This document shows, piece after piece, positions 11,922 through 24,904 of a stretch of DNA of 64,000 nucleotides. The stretch is taken from positions 17,275,328 through 17,339,327 of the forward strand of contig NC_039480.1 of the NCBI RefSeq assembly GCF_003590095.1. Direction: 5' to 3'. The stretch comes from Trichoplusia ni. Taxonomy: Eukaryota > Arthropoda > Insecta > Lepidoptera > Noctuidae. A program made the position numbers and the translations under genes. The notes under the pieces were generated by a model. The model had not been told where the DNA came from and searched no databases. It saw nothing but the letters and a program-made list of their open reading frames with translations. How positions within the stretch are numbered: position 1 is the first letter of the stretch; every line of letters starts with the position of its first letter.

Positions 11922-11967
11922 CGGCCGTAAAGCGCTGTTGGCGTGGACGCGATAGGTAAATTACTGT
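11922..11967 (-). CDS. Candidate small upstream exon of the minus-strand gene
   Basis: A 46-bp minus-strand segment lies between TTCCGCAG and a GTGATT donor. In one frame it reads two bases, 14 open codons (SNLPIASTPTALYG), then two bases. That exit phase is exactly what exon A needs, and the join would create Arg. The pyrimidine tract is poor and the exon is very short, so this could be chance. It lies in a locally G+C-richer patch (about 11930-12050). Confidence 0.25.
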
Positions 11968-12577
11968 CTGCGGAACCCCATGAGGCAGCCGAGATAAAAC
12001 CATTCCAGTAGCCAGGCCTCAGGGAAGGCGAGTGATGTGTGGGGCTAGTGAAATGAATTTTGAAGCATATGTATGTAGTGGAAATAGTCAAAAAAAGTAG
12101 AGATTTTATAGAGTTATTTGGAAAGGCTGGTCGGCCCGGCCAAAATTAGTTCAGACTAATTGAGTACCCTAGTTCCAAGAAGATAGCGTGACTGTCCGCA
12201 TTTGTTTTAAATAAAAAAATCTCCTTCATATTTTGTATTAAGCAGAGATCACAAAAACGTTTTGATTTCATTCCAGTTTTTTTAAGTATTCATTAATTTG
12301 CAAACCAGGAATGAATCAATCAAATCAGGAATAATAAATTAATTAATAATACGGATAATCTATATTTAATAGATTGACAAAATCCCAGGTCCTTTGTCCA
12401 ATGAAGCTTTAGTCATCAACCCTTGAAGTTAACCCGCTTATTAAATTCTGCACATAATGAAACTTGAGTCACTGCCCGCCCGTTTTACATCGTAAACACA
12501 AGCCACAGAACATAATAACACAAATAACATAGATGATAAAATAATACAGAGACAGATATAACAGGATAGGCAATAAG

Positions 12578-12740
12578 TTGCGCATGCGAGACGAATGGCG
12601 TCCCCGATATTGCAGCGGGTTCGATCCCAGCTGATGTTATTGTTATCTATATTGTGGGCTTGTTTTACGGTTCGTTTGGTTTGTAGAGCACCTGTTATGC
12701 TGTTGAGAAGTTGTGATTTGACTGTGATAGTATGGTGTGT
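12578..12740 (+). repeat. Probable tRNA-headed SINE of another family
   Basis: GCGCATGCGAGACGAATGG and a perfect B-box-like GGTTCGATCCC (12618-12628) are followed by a non-tRNA body that does not match families 1-3 here. No tail or target duplication was found. The lack of an acceptor stem argues against a tRNA gene. Confidence 0.45.
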
Positions 12741-12941
12741 TTTGATTGATCGAATGTGTCAACGAGTTAACGAGCTGTTGGTTTGCTGACTTTATTTTGT
12801 ACTTTTTTTATAGTATTGAGTTTCTGACATTTATTAAGTGGCTGGATAAGAATGTAGTTGCAGAATCACGAAGTGTTTCAAAACGAATAACAAAGTATAA
12901 AAACACCAGCATTTTGCGACGAGTAATCGTAAATATGATAA

Positions 12942-13191
12942 TCTATACTAATATATAAAGCTGAAGAGTTTGTTTGTTTGAACGCGCTAATCTCAGGAAC
13001 TGCTGGTCCAAATTGAAAAATTATTTTTCTGTTGAGTAGACCATCCATCGAGGAAGGCTTTAGGCTATAAACCATCATGCTGTGACTAATAAGGACGAAG
13101 ATACAATGGAAAATGTGAAAAAAAACAGGGCAGGTATAAATCATAACTTATATCTTCTACCCACGGGGACGAAGTCGCGGGCAACAGCTAG
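12942..13191 (+). mobile_element. Non-autonomous Helitron, family 1 (complete)
   Basis: It starts TCTATACTAATATATAAAGC and ends GGGCAACAGCTAG. It is flanked by A on the left and T on the right, the standard Helitron A|T insertion. A G+C-rich stretch (GGGGACGAAGTCGCGGGC) sits just before CTAG, where Helitrons place a hairpin. The 250-bp element has no coding capacity. A second CTAG|T follows immediately (13193-13196). Confidence 0.9.
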
Positions 13192-15824
13192 TCTAGTATA
13201 TATTTCAACTATGCGCTACAGGGTACACTGGTCTTATTATATTGACTTATCCTTAAGAACTTTAAATTCTTTTACCTGTTACATAAACAGTCAGTACACA
13301 AGCTCTACATTCCAAAACGTCAATTTAATCGATAAGAATGGAAAGAACACGTTAGTATCGTTTAGAATAAGCTCTAGTTCTTCATGCTCCTCGTATCAAC
13401 ATTGCCATCCACCTCACGTCCTCAGCAAGAAAACACGACGATACATAATTACATACACTCAGGACCTTACTTTTTATCATAGACTTAATAAATCCAACAG
13501 ATATTCCCCTCACGTTTAATGGTTATTCAAGAATCGATATATAATCGATTGAATTATTCATGTTTCTGTAAACGATTGACACGTTATGATACTCTTATCG
13601 ATTTAATAGTAGCTTGTCAACTATGAGCAGAGTTACTTTTACAGGAGTGTTAGAGTAAGATGGCGCGCTACGCAGAGTATAATGTTGTCTCGCTTCCACA
13701 ATTCAGTTCTGTTTATTAGTATATGGTAAGTATGGTAACAAGACTGAATCGAATGGGTTATCTGTCAGTTCAGTATCAATAGAGTAAGTTAATCAGTTTG
13801 TTTCCTTTTGTACTGTTGAGAAATAAATCATTTTGAGTGAAGACGACAAAATATATGGAAGTTTGTTTGGTTAAAGTAACTAAAAAAAAAATCAAGTACT
13901 AAGGAATTAAATCCTTGTGCTGCGAGGTGTCTCACAAATATTTAAGTCGTATACATACAGACACCCAGATCAGCACAACTCACAAGCATTTAATTCCTGA
14001 CTAAGACAAAGTGGCAAATAAGTTATTAAAGAAATGAATCGATTTGTAGTCTTGGCACCAGATGTCGACTAAATAGATACTTATGCCAATACCTTGGCAT
14101 AACGCCATGTACCTGGCTAACATTTCCTGGTTGTGTATCATTTAAATGCTAGAAAACTTGGTAATATCCATTGTCGGCTTGCTTGGCAAATGATTTAATT
14201 ATTGTCCAAAATTAAATTTTTACCTAAAATGATGTGATAAGGCGACAAATGAGAATAAAACCATAATTTTTTAAATGCGAAAGATTTCCTCGGTAAAAAA
14301 GAAAAGCGAGTCATATTCCCCCAAAAACAGTTTCTAATTAATTAATTCTTGTGTCATTTTGCCTAATCAACCAATGCTTTGTTTAAAATTCGTGAAAGTT
14401 AACCAATTTCTCACGCCCTTTACAAGTACCGTAAGATTTATTTACAAAAATAATAAGAAAACCACAACAAATCACGATTTAAAGACGTGCTTAAGATAAT
14501 GTAGGGACGTACTCGCGAGACACTAAATTATCTTAGCTTAACTCTTTTATCCGGCATTTTTTGATAAAAAAAAGTTATCTAAGAAGGTTCTGAAGAATGC
14601 TAAGTTGAAACTGAATTGACTAATTGATAATTGTAAACTTACAAGTTACCGGATACTTATTTTTATTTGGTTTCAAGGAAAAATAATATTTTGTACAATT
14701 TAAATAAAAACTTGAATTATAAAATAGATGCTGTATTATTCACAATTTTAATTTTAAAAATATTAGATTGAGAGTTGCCCACGAATTTGTTTTATTATTG
14801 TAGCAGAGCAATCAAATTCGCCATATTCCTTAATCATCTTCCATTTTCATTTCATTTTTCATTCTTTTGAAGTGCGGTCCTGTACCGGGGACAAAAATTC
14901 GCCTCTATTTAGCTATAAATCTGAGTCGTGCATGCTTGCGGTAGGTCACGGCTGGCTAGCGGGACTCCAGTGCATGCAACTTGCTGGTATTGCCACTCTA
15001 TCGATTATACACCGAACGGATTATCAATAATGTTGCCAGCGGCATAATTGTGAGCCTCACGAAATTGGTATACTACAAGATAAAGTAAAATTGTAAGTAA
15101 ATATAATCGATAGCTAATGTACTTTAAAATTAATGATTCCTTAGACATATTGATGTAGAAATTGACCTCTACATCGGACACATACTAAGTCACGATTGAT
15201 TTAAACAACCAATCAAATTAGAAATTAACGGTTTCTCTGAATCGTCATTATAAATCAAACGGGGATCAAGAATTATAAATATTTCGATTACAATGCCTTA
15301 CACCAGTTTAAAATATTAATTGACAAGATAATTATAACCACAATGGTGTTAACCACAAGAGCCGTCTTAACTACGAAAGTCCCGTAAGCGAGCCATGTTA
15401 AATGCCGAGCAATCATCCCGCAGAATAGCTTTCCCATTGTCTTGACATAAATAAAAATGTTTTATGGTAACCGTTGTAAGGGCTTAGTCGACGTTTCAGT
15501 TCTTTGAATGCGAATTAAGTTCCAGCGGGGTTATAAAGGTGTGTAGTTAACATACCTATACTTAACATTCGATATAAGATCAACAAATAAGAACACATCT
15601 TTGCGAAAGGCTAAAAAATGGGTCAACTTTCGCAAACTCTTAAAACAAACGCTGGCCAGTTGTCTTTGCATCTATTCGAAAAGATAAAAAAATACCTAGT
15701 TTTTTTCAACGGTTTGGACAACCAAACTAGTCTGTAGAGGTTGCTTTTAGCGATAAGACCGTCCATTGTGGCACCATCTAATTATTTATCTCCATCGACT
15801 CCCGTACTTATGTAGATGTGAGAA
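13192..15824. other. Non-coding DNA
   Basis: Nothing gene-like. A segment near 13655-13715 (AAGATGGCGCGCTACG, then CTCGCTTCCAC) resembles pieces at 34850-34900, 50085-50150 and 60262-60310 and is probably an old repeat. A G+C-richer patch at 14930-15000 is unexplained. Confidence 0.45.
13913..13985 (-). repeat. SINE family 1 body fragment
   Basis: TCCTTGTGCTGCGAGG, CACAAATATTTAAGTCG and AGACACCCAGA match the distal part of family 1. The head is missing. An 11-bp inverted repeat (AGGAATTAAAT / ATTTAATTCCT) flanks it at 13902-13912 and 13988-13998. Confidence 0.65.
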
Positions 15825-16000
15825 CCTTCTTCTTCCTACCCTTGCCCCGTTTCATTTAGTGGCGGCGCAAAACATTTTTTTCGTTCATGCTATCATGTCA
15901 TCACTGACTCTCTTTTCTTTCATATCACTTTAAATATATTTCCTCCACCCTTTCTTTGATGCAGCTAGATGGGGATCGTGCAATAAACAGTATTCATTCA
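15825..16000 (-). repeat. Diverged LINE-type repeat fragment
   Basis: TTCTTCCTACCCTTGCCCCG, then GGCGGCGCAAAACA, TCATCACTGACTCTC and CCTCCACCCTTTCTTTG follow a block order I recognise from an abundant lepidopteran repeat, probably the antisense of a LINE 3' end. It is too degraded to translate. Confidence 0.45.
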
Positions 16001-18589
16001 ATTATGACTTCGATCATATACGATCTCAGTGATTTCTAATACACAGTCATGTAGTTTCTCAAAATGGCTACTTTTCTCTTGCTCATCTTTTTATTCAATT
16101 GGTAACTAAGGAAAGTTTTACTCTAAGTGCAAGTGAGAGTCGGTATAATATTTTTGAGAGAGCTTATCACCCATCACGTGTCCACAAGAACATTATATTA
16201 CCTACATGTTCTTAAAAGTTGCTGGAAACATACATTTCTCTCGCATCATAAGCAGGTTTACTGTAATATCTTGCAACTGTATAGCTTCTTATTGTTGCGA
16301 GTGTTAAATTATTATTATTTTATATTATAAATCCGACAACATATGAATGAATGGAGATTTTCAACTGTTTTTTACGAAAACCGTTTGCCATCACCTTTGA
16401 GAGGTATCCTCCCAAAGTAACCGTAAATTAGTATGTAGAGACCAATCTAATAGGCATTTGAGAACATCAGTAACCAAAGCGTTTTGTTTGGATACAGGTG
16501 TAAAACATCAATGAATACATACGATATTTCGTCCGATCATTTACATCCCACTACATTCAAAAAACGGGAACTCGTAAGTAAAACAGCGGGACGCAACTAG
16601 TATACAATGCAATCTCAAAGAGAGTAATGTTTTATTCCATATCAACTTTTCAGCTTGCTGCTAGGCAAAAAGGTTCCGCATACTAAGTTAGAAATATGCG
16701 CCAGACGGAAATAGTAGCAAGAAATCTTGCTCGGAATTCTTCAATGATTGTGGTACAAGTTATAGGCTGAAAGCGTTTATAGTAGAGAGATTAGAGACGT
16801 CTACTTTGAATCTTGAATAATCAATATTCTTTGAATCTCTTCCAATCAATTTAATTTACTGAAATGAAACGAAATGCTGTATTGTACTACTTATTTTTGC
16901 TGTCCCCAAGTTTGTTAAGCTCATTAAAAATGTGTTGTTATCGAGCGGAAAACCATTTTATGAGATACATAGTATACATAAAACACAGTGCCTAGTCAAA
17001 AGAATGAATCTTTTGTCAAATACAGTCATGTGTGTCATGTGTAACCAAAAAAAACATAACGTCAAAAAATCATACACAAGTACATGGTTAAAAAACAAAA
17101 TCTAGTCTTTATCATCATGCTGATAAGACAAAAAGCTCAAAAATTAATAATCAAATAAAACGCTCAGCTTATAAATTGTACCAGAACCAACCACTAAGAA
17201 TATAATGTACATTATTTTACGTATTGGGCATCTAAAACTACGCAGCGATTGAGCTTAAGGTACCGTTCTCGTAATGCGATTTGTCCGAGACAATTTGCTT
17301 GGCAATTGGAACTGTATTTGTTTTAGCCGAGTCCCTTATTGTTACTGCGGTATGCGTAATACGATTATGTTGAAATGTATGACCAAATGAGGGGTCTTCT
17401 GTTAGGTTTATGGGATAGCCTATTTAGTGCCTATTTATGTAACGGTTTAGATTTATTTTGATACGGTTAGCTTAAAGTCTACGGCTTAAATTATTTGTAG
17501 TAGACAATGGATCTACTCTTTTTAATGTTTGAAACAGTCAGATTTTGATGATGAATTAAATTAACATATGCGAAATGGTTGCGATATGGTTGCGGGATCG
17601 AAACCAGATCGGACAAATAGGGGTCTATTTATAAGTGTATACAATTTCCTAATTACTCTTAAGGTACCTCTGACCGTATAGGAGATTGATACGTATGTAA
17701 TACAAATAAGCTTAACAATTTCATAAGCTCGAAACATCATGATTGTGACAGTACCAATGGTTGGTTTGCTTTAGTTTTTGTTGTTATAGCGGCAACAGAA
17801 ATACGTTATCTGTGCAATTTTCAACCGTCTAACTGACGGATAACCGAACCGACTGAGGAGCTCGGAGCGTTCTATTTTATTTGGTACGAACCCCTTAAAA
17901 GATTTTCCCAACAGTGAGACTTTATTCTGTGATCATATACATGAATTTAAACACTTGTTTTGCGCAGTTAACACAACAACATAATTAAAATTGCAGTTAT
18001 AAAATAACTTTCGTTAATAAATCACATGTTTACACACTTTAAGTTTAAATATCACTTTCGGCGATAAAACTGTTTTAAAAATACTTTAATGTCAGTTTAA
18101 TATTACTTTTGTATCAACTTAATACCAATATACGTTACAGATTACTTCGCGTGTAGAAAGTAAATACCGATTGACACGTAATAATACCAAGTTTCTGCGA
18201 TATCGCAACTCTACGCACACGCGCCAAAAAAGAAATCTCGATTTCGATAAATGCATTCAAGATAATTAAAATGCGTATTATTTTAAATAAAGATTTTATT
18301 AATGCTCCAGATAAGATTCTGATGGTTTTCTGCTGCGGTTTCATGTATTAAAGGTACCGACGGCTATTGACGGCGGATTTTTTTTTGCTTTTATTTGGTG
18401 GAGCTGAGAAACGTCTCGTACGTATCTAACGTATTATTTATTCAGTTTTAGTTAAATCAATTTACATGTTCATTGAAATGTAGAGCGTATATGTTTTAGT
18501 ATTATTAGTAATTAGTGGCTAACAAACATGATACTTAATATTTATTTTTTAAAACTACTCCCGCTTTAAAGTATTAATTCTTAAAGCGC
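16001..18589. other. Non-coding DNA
   Basis: Contains one partial copy of repeat E (17768-17845). A weak B-box-like GGGATCGAAACC near 17595 may be a worn SINE. No gene is visible. Confidence 0.5.
17768..17845 (+). repeat. Repeat E, partial
   Basis: Contains GTTGTTATAGCGGCAACAG and AAATACGTTATCTGTG, the core of a lepidopteran repeat also seen near 25.6, 26.4, 27.1, 36.9, 46.5, 49.6 and 58.6 kb. The class is not known to me. Confidence 0.6.
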
Positions 18590-18745
18590 GTGGGCCTACA
18601 AACATTAAAGTCACATGCACAAACTCACCCATTATCAGGACAAGCATTCGTGAATCACACAAATGCTTGTCCTACGCGATCTAACCCGCTACTCGTCGTG
18701 GGGTTTGGCGTGGTGACCTCAACCACTCGGCTATCCGTGCAAATA
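18590..18745 (-). repeat. tRNA-headed SINE, family 1
   Basis: Read on the minus strand: GCACGGATAGCCGAGTGG (A-box region), TGAGGTCACCACGCC, a mutated B box, then the shared body AGGACAAGCATTTGTGTG. Cloverleaf pairing is lost, so this is a SINE and not a tRNA gene. Confidence 0.8.
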
Positions 18746-20427
18746 GCAATCAGTGTTTCAGAAATCATTGTGCATATTCTGCTATCGTATTCACTGCATT
18801 CGTAATAACTACTGACATCGACGAGCAGGTTTCAAAGATTCGCCAGATAAAATACTATTTTTAGAGTTGAGCTTAAATTCGTGTTAAGGAAATTGGAATC
18901 AAGTTCGCCAGACAAGTTACAGGTTTATAATATTATTCATACTTCTTGCGAACTTCTGTTAAGCATTCATGCTCGCATCAGTAAACTCAATTTCTCAATA
19001 CCGCGGTATTTTTTACCTCGGTGTAAAGGAAAGACAGATTTTTAATTGCTTGAAAAATAAAGTTTATATCTATATCGTTGTTTATACTTAAGTAGAATCG
19101 TAAGTATAATAAGGACTATTTGCCTGGAAAACATTGGATTTTAACTTGGTTAAATTAAGTACTTTAAATCACTCAATTAAAATTCAAACTGTAAATTGCC
19201 TTTAAGAAGAAATTAATAGATGATTTGATTCAATTTTATATAAGTAATAAGGTAATGATGGTCGGAAAAATACATACTTGATTTTTTTCTGTTTTTTTTT
19301 TTGGTGGATTTAAAGTAAAATGGAATCACTTGTGCAGGCATAAAAACTTCGATTGTTTATCGGTAAGATCTTTGCTGCATGTTGGTAAAGCGTCAACAAT
19401 TTGTCACCGAATAAATTCTGGTTTATTAAAATTCGAAGTATTTATCTTTCCCTTTTATTATGTAAAATGTGAGTAAACTCTACAAAAAGGTTTTCAAACT
19501 TTCGCGAACATTAATTTATAAAATTTAAGTATCAATAAATTAAAGGGTTTATTCGACTTGTTTAATAAAATCGCGCAGTACAAACATTATTTTTATTGCG
19601 TGTAGTTCAAACTGATAATTTATTATTATCGAAATGTAAGTCATTAAAGTTGTGTTTTACATTTTTACATAAAATATTTTTATTTTAAATTGTAGTTGTT
19701 TAATGTGTATCATTTTTCCACATGTTCTTTTGTTTTTCGGTAGATTACTGTGCCTGTAGAGAAGTTACATTTCTCAAAGATACGTCAAAGTATTTCATTC
19801 CCATTTATTTGAAGTTTTTTAAATAAACCCTAAAGGTTAAAACGGTTTGTAACTCGATATCTAACTTATATTTTAGGAAAATTTTATTTAAATTTAAATA
19901 AAAAAACATACACTTACAAATTATTATTATGTTTGACATCTACTAGACACTTTCGAAAATGTTAGTTCATAATTAAGAACTCATTCAAGAACGCTCCAGA
20001 ATAAACCAATAAATATAATTAATACGAATAAAGTTTTCCCCTCCCGTTATTCGAAAACGTTTCGATTATAATCACTAGATGTCCTCGCAAAAGACACTCG
20101 ATTACCAACTTATATATCTCAACGTCATGTTTATAATTACTCGAATTCATTAGATTACATCTCCCATCCTGTTGTCACGTTACAAACAAGTTATTAACAC
20201 ACTTTCACGTAATATCCGTTAGGAGTACTTAATAATATAAATTGCTGAGTCCAGCAAAAGTAATAGAAGTTGTCTCCTAGCCTATATTTAAAAGTAGCGG
20301 CGCTTTGCTGTTACACCCACGTAAAGCTCGTTCCCATGGTAATATGAGAATTAAATATAGGTATATGTCGCTAGCTGATAATTTAGCTTTCCATTGGTGG
20401 ATATTTTTTTTAGAATCGTCACGTATT
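18746..20427. other. Non-coding DNA
   Basis: Very A+T-rich. No repeat or coding signal recognised. Confidence 0.5.
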
Positions 20428-20592
20428 CAATCCTTGTGTCGCGGGGATTTTACAAGCCTTCAAGTCATGCACAAGACACCTAGACATGGATTCGTGGAAC
20501 GCTAAAATGCTTATCCTGCGCGGGTTCGGACTTACACGTCGCGCGCAGCGAGATTGCCGTGGCGACCTATACCACTGGTCTATCCGTGCAGT
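20428..20592 (-). repeat. tRNA-headed SINE, family 1
   Basis: Minus-strand GCACGGATAGACCAGTGG and CGCTGCGCGCGACGTG match the family, with the distal end CGACACAAGGATT. The B-box region is diverged. Confidence 0.75.
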
Positions 20593-21250
20593 TTAAATAT
20601 GTCCCAGGCTTTGAGAACGTTTCTATTCTAATACATTACAATATTAATTGCAATCTCACGGTTATGTACTAAAATCTCATATACCATCATACCAATATGG
20701 TAATAAAATCCCGTAATAATTTACTCTCATACATTTTACGAAATTCTTTGTACTTTTATAGTTTTTTTTTGTCCAAAAAACAATGGCCAAGTAAAAAGTT
20801 GCGATTACTAAGTTTATGTTATACTTTCACTGATTTAATTTCAACCTCAGCGTTGTAATTGCCTGGTCAAACGTTGGGAGCCATTTCGATTCTAATTAGA
20901 GATTTTTTTCGTAACTTTTTATTACTGAATGGACAAATTAAACATTTAATTTATGTTATTATATGATGTAGTTTTTAAATAATTAGTTAGGAATGTTTTT
21001 TGTGGCTTAGATGTAAATTTTATGGTGTGAAAATCTCTGACAAAATTGTTGTTTCTTGTCAAATTTCATTATTTTTTTACATCCTTGTTTATTTTATCTA
21101 ATGACAATTACTCCACTGTGTCAGAAGAAAAGCTATGTTTTTCGTGTGCATTTTATAATTGACATTACCTGTCACTCAGTCTTAAAGGTTTGATGGACTT
21201 CAAATTTTAAGGTTTCATTATATTCGATACATGAATTATTATTACTTAAC
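20593..21250. other. Non-coding DNA
   Basis: A+T-rich sequence with no recognisable feature. Confidence 0.5.
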
Positions 21251-21259
21251 ACTTTACTG

Positions 21260-21621
21260 GAGCTCGTGGCTAAGCTATAACCGCGTAAGTAATTCGATCA
21301 CAGGTTAAGCTATGCTAGACGCGGTTGGTCCGTAGATGGGTGACCATCTTTGTCATAACGAGTTCCTCCGTGTTTCGGAAGGCACGTTAAATTGTGGGTC
21401 CCGGCTGTTATTCATACATCTTTGACAGTCGTTACAGGTAGTCAGAAGCTTGAAAAAGTCTGACAGCCAGTCTAACCAAGGGGTATCGTGTTGCCCAGGT
21501 AACTGGGTTGAGGAGGTCAGATAGGCAGTCGCTCCTTGTAAAACACTGGTACTTAGCTGAAACCGGTTGGACTGGTAGCCGACCCCAACATAGTTGGGAA
21601 AAGGCTAGGCCAATGATGATG
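21260..21621 (+). mobile_element. 5S-rRNA-derived SINE with 9-bp target-site duplication
   Basis: The head contains CGATCAC, TTAAGC, CGCGGTT and GATGGGTGACC in the order and spacing of the internal promoter half of insect 5S rRNA. The body has TTTCGGAAGGCACGTTAA, CAGTCGTTACAGGTAG and GACCCCAACATAGTTGGG, and the tail is an ATG-type triplet run. ACTTTACTG flanks both sides (21251-21259 and 21622-21630), a perfect 9-bp duplication. That fits target-primed insertion and defines a 362-bp element. The divergence from 5S excludes a working 5S gene. The body is one of the commonest lepidopteran SINE sequences I know. Confidence 0.85.
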
Positions 21622-21630
21622 ACTTTACTG

Positions 21631-24118
21631 AACTACGAGTATTGTTCAAAATACCACAAACCAAAAATATTTTCAGGACATACTGATTCTTCAACCTTAA
21701 ACTTTAAAGTAAAGCACATTTCCAATAACCATGTCCTCGACAAAGAACTATAGGTTTAAAAACCGGTCATACAGTACTCAAGTCCCTCCATCTTAAAAAG
21801 TATAGCACCATACGTACAGAGGAACGGAATGACTGACTCCTGTCTTCAGATTGTCAGATCAATCTGTCAATTGTTTTATGGCGATGGATTGATTGAACTG
21901 TCTCGTATGCCGTCGTAGACAGTGACAGATCCAAAGAAAGGTTGACGTGAGGCGTACAGATGATAAATGTGTTTTAATCTTTATGGTATGGTAAAATCAG
22001 CTGTTCTCGGAAAAGGTTTGAATACTATAAGATATGTCAGGCTCTTGAATAGAATTGAATAATGGTATGTGGCTTAGTTTTGGGACTAGGTCATAAAAAG
22101 TTCCTGAAATACTACTAAGCAACAATTTAATAGATGTTTTCAAACAATGCAGCAGTTCGTGGATATTTTTTCATTATTAATGATTATTCAGACTCATAGT
22201 CACAAAATTTGTATGTATTTTTTTTTCGAGTTTATTGGCGTGCGTATGTCAACCGTGAATTATTTAAGATTCTTTTGTTAAGTAAAATATTTTGATGACT
22301 GTTTTGAAAGCGTCAAATTATTGAAAATGACTGTCATTAATAATTTGCGAAATATTCCTATTTTGCAGATGAATAGTTACTCTAAATGCTGGTCTACTTA
22401 GGCAGTCAATAAATGGTAATAATGAGAAATCTTGTCGAAATCATTGACCTGTTGACTATTTTCTTTTTTTACCGTGGTACCCAATACTGATATTAAAATG
22501 ACTTGAACGCTAACTTTTGACTGATGCTGCAATATAAAAAAGTAATGAAAATGTATCAACGCATAGTCCAGTAAAGTAGTTAAAACTTACACTCAGACTA
22601 ACTACATTAATATAAACGCATAAAATTGCTAACTTTTTCATTTCAAAAACGGCAGCGGTATAGAAACGCAAAAGTCAAAACGATTCGCATCCAAGACCTA
22701 TAAAGTGGTACCTGACAAAAAAAAAAGATGATGACATCTCATAAGGGGTATGTTTCCAGCTAAATACGTGTAAATATCTTTGTAAAAGCCTCCGTATTAA
22801 ACTTGAACAATCATAGCTTGGTAATGGAGATGACATTCCTTGTTCTCATTGAAATTCCTGTCTACCAGTAAAATAATCATTGAAGTATCTTACATCTTTT
22901 TAAACTGGATTGGAATAATACTTTGTTGTTTGCTAGTGACTTTTGGGCCGCGTTAAAACTAAGCTGGTTATAAGTAGTGGCAGCGTTTTCTGCTGTGGAG
23001 TTAATCACGCAGTTAGGAGGCTGTATAATAAGGGGCGCTATCGTAATCGATTTTTTTACTTTCTACAAATTAGGAGTTCTTCAAGTTCTAACTTCTTTCA
23101 AGTTCTTTTTCAAGTTAGGATACGCAGTAGCACCACTGCGTATCCTAACTTGGAAAAATAGATTTTGAACCATTTGTTAGATGCAGGCAGGGTCTAGTAA
23201 GCTTCGGAGTGAATTTGAAAGTAAACGGTATTTTTTATCAGTTTCTAAGCATATTATTATTATTTATTGCAATACAGTAAAATATGTAAAGTTTATTTTG
23301 AATACGGTTTTATGAACTTTTATGTCAAAAATATCATCAACTTAATCAACTTTTATTAGGTACGTTGTAAAAATATGCTTTTATTCTAGCAACGGTACTA
23401 AAATAATAAAACACTGGTCATTGCACCAACAGTTAAATAATAAAACCTATATTTTAATTAAAACCATACAGCCCTAGTGCCTGTGTTTAAAACAGTGCAT
23501 TCCATTGCGGAGTCATCATAAAACTTGATGTGAATAATTTGTGATGTGATGCGTCTCGATAAGGCTTAGTGTTGTACTTCATTTATCGATAACGTTAGTT
23601 TTTAATTTAATGTTTTATTTTAGACTTGCGGTTCTTTAAATTAAAAACAGCAACAACGCATTGGATAGTAATTGGATTTGCTGGTTTTATTTATGTTTAT
23701 TGTATTCTTAGCTGTATTACAAATGTAATTAAATGTTTGCACTAGCATAAAAAATCACCGTAGAAAGCTTTTTTCTATTTTAATATAAGTTTATTAATTT
23801 AGATAAAGGATTTGATCAATCATGTTTAAATTGCCGCGCATTTAAGCAATTTCAAACGAAGCTACACCGGTATTGATAGTCTAAAATATTATAATTTATA
23901 CACCTTTCTGATTTTTTGTAATGTATAACAGTTCCCATTTATCGATAGGTACTATTGACCCCAGCACTAGTATTCGATCGTAAACACAATAACAAAACAT
24001 ATTAAAATTCACACGGTATTTAACATGCCACCGACGAAATTCAAGCGAAACTGCATTTTACTTAAGGAGACCACCCCATTTATCATCCATGCAAATATCT
24101 ATTTTTCTTTTTTCTTTT
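21631..24118. other. Non-coding DNA
   Basis: Holds the hairpin at 23111-23152 and little else. The surrounding direct repeats TTCAAGTT (23080-23117) suggest slippage. No exon signal. Confidence 0.5.
23111..23152. repeat. Perfect 18-bp hairpin
   Basis: CAAGTTAGGATACGCAGT and its exact reverse complement are separated by AGCACC. With one bulge the pairing continues through a T-run and an A-run to about 24 bp. Confidence 0.9.
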
Positions 24119-24297
24119 TTAATGCGGACCACATCACATACATTGTTCTGAACCCAAAGTAAGTTGCTAAAGCACTTGTGTTATGGGATTCAGATACAAG
24201 GAAGTTACCACAAACACCCAGATCGGCCGGGGATCGAACCCGAGACCTCAGAGCTAGCGACACCTTGAAACCGTTGCGTGCGCCACTCGACCATCAA
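24119..24297 (-). repeat. tRNA-headed SINE, family 2
   Basis: Reverse complement: GGTCGAGTGGCGCACGCAAC, CAAGGTGTCGCTAGC, B box GGTTCGATCCC, then body TTAGCAACTTACTTTGGG and GTTCAGAACAATG. It ends in an A-rich tail, seen as a T/C-rich run on the plus strand at about 24100-24120. The copy at 40142-40345 shares the whole layout. Confidence 0.85.
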
Positions 24298-24904
24298 TTT
24301 TAATGCTCCTGTATTTTTTTTAAACACTTAACTGAGGAAGCCGCGAGCAATAGTTTAATAGAAATGATTTCAGTTTGTTTTTTTATTCAAAAAAAATGTG
24401 TCAGAATCATTTTTAATACGAATTCTTTTCTTAGTTTAAAATTTCAAACTGTTTAATGTTTACAAAAAAAACTTTTATACGATCATTCGATATATTTTTG
24501 ATATCCGCGTGGATTCATTTCATTCTTTTTTGTGACTGTCATTACTTATATGATCTACTTGTACGTAACATATGGAAAGCAATAAAACTATTGCATATTA
24601 AGCACCTTCTACAATACAGCCTACCATAGACAATTAAGGAAGTATATAAAATAAGCGATGGATCATTCTACAGAGCAGATTGGAACTATCACCGTTTTTT
24701 CATAAAAATAAAAAGTATTTTCTTCCATTTCCTCACTGTTAGATAAATACATATTGCCCACGATTTGTTACAGTAAATAACAGCACAATAATCTGAGCAA
24801 TTTGTCGTTACTTATGAATGATGAAACTTTCTATTTTCATTTCGATCTAGTCGTAAGACAGTCAGAGCGTGTCCACACAGACGTTTATTGTGGTTAATCC
24901 AGAA

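Larger units (their letters stand above)
10078..12577. other. Non-coding DNA upstream of exon A
   Basis: Apart from the SINE fragment at 10388-10462 and the candidate exon at 11922-11967, this is plain A+T-rich sequence. A patch at 11930-12050 is richer in G+C but shows no sustained reading frame. Confidence 0.5.

Noticed and set aside
13082..13519. 145-codon ORF
   Set aside because: It begins inside a Helitron and runs out of it; no splice or family support.
21260..21370. 5S rRNA gene or pseudogene
   Set aside because: Only promoter blocks are kept; the body, ATG-type tail and 9-bp duplication mark a SINE.
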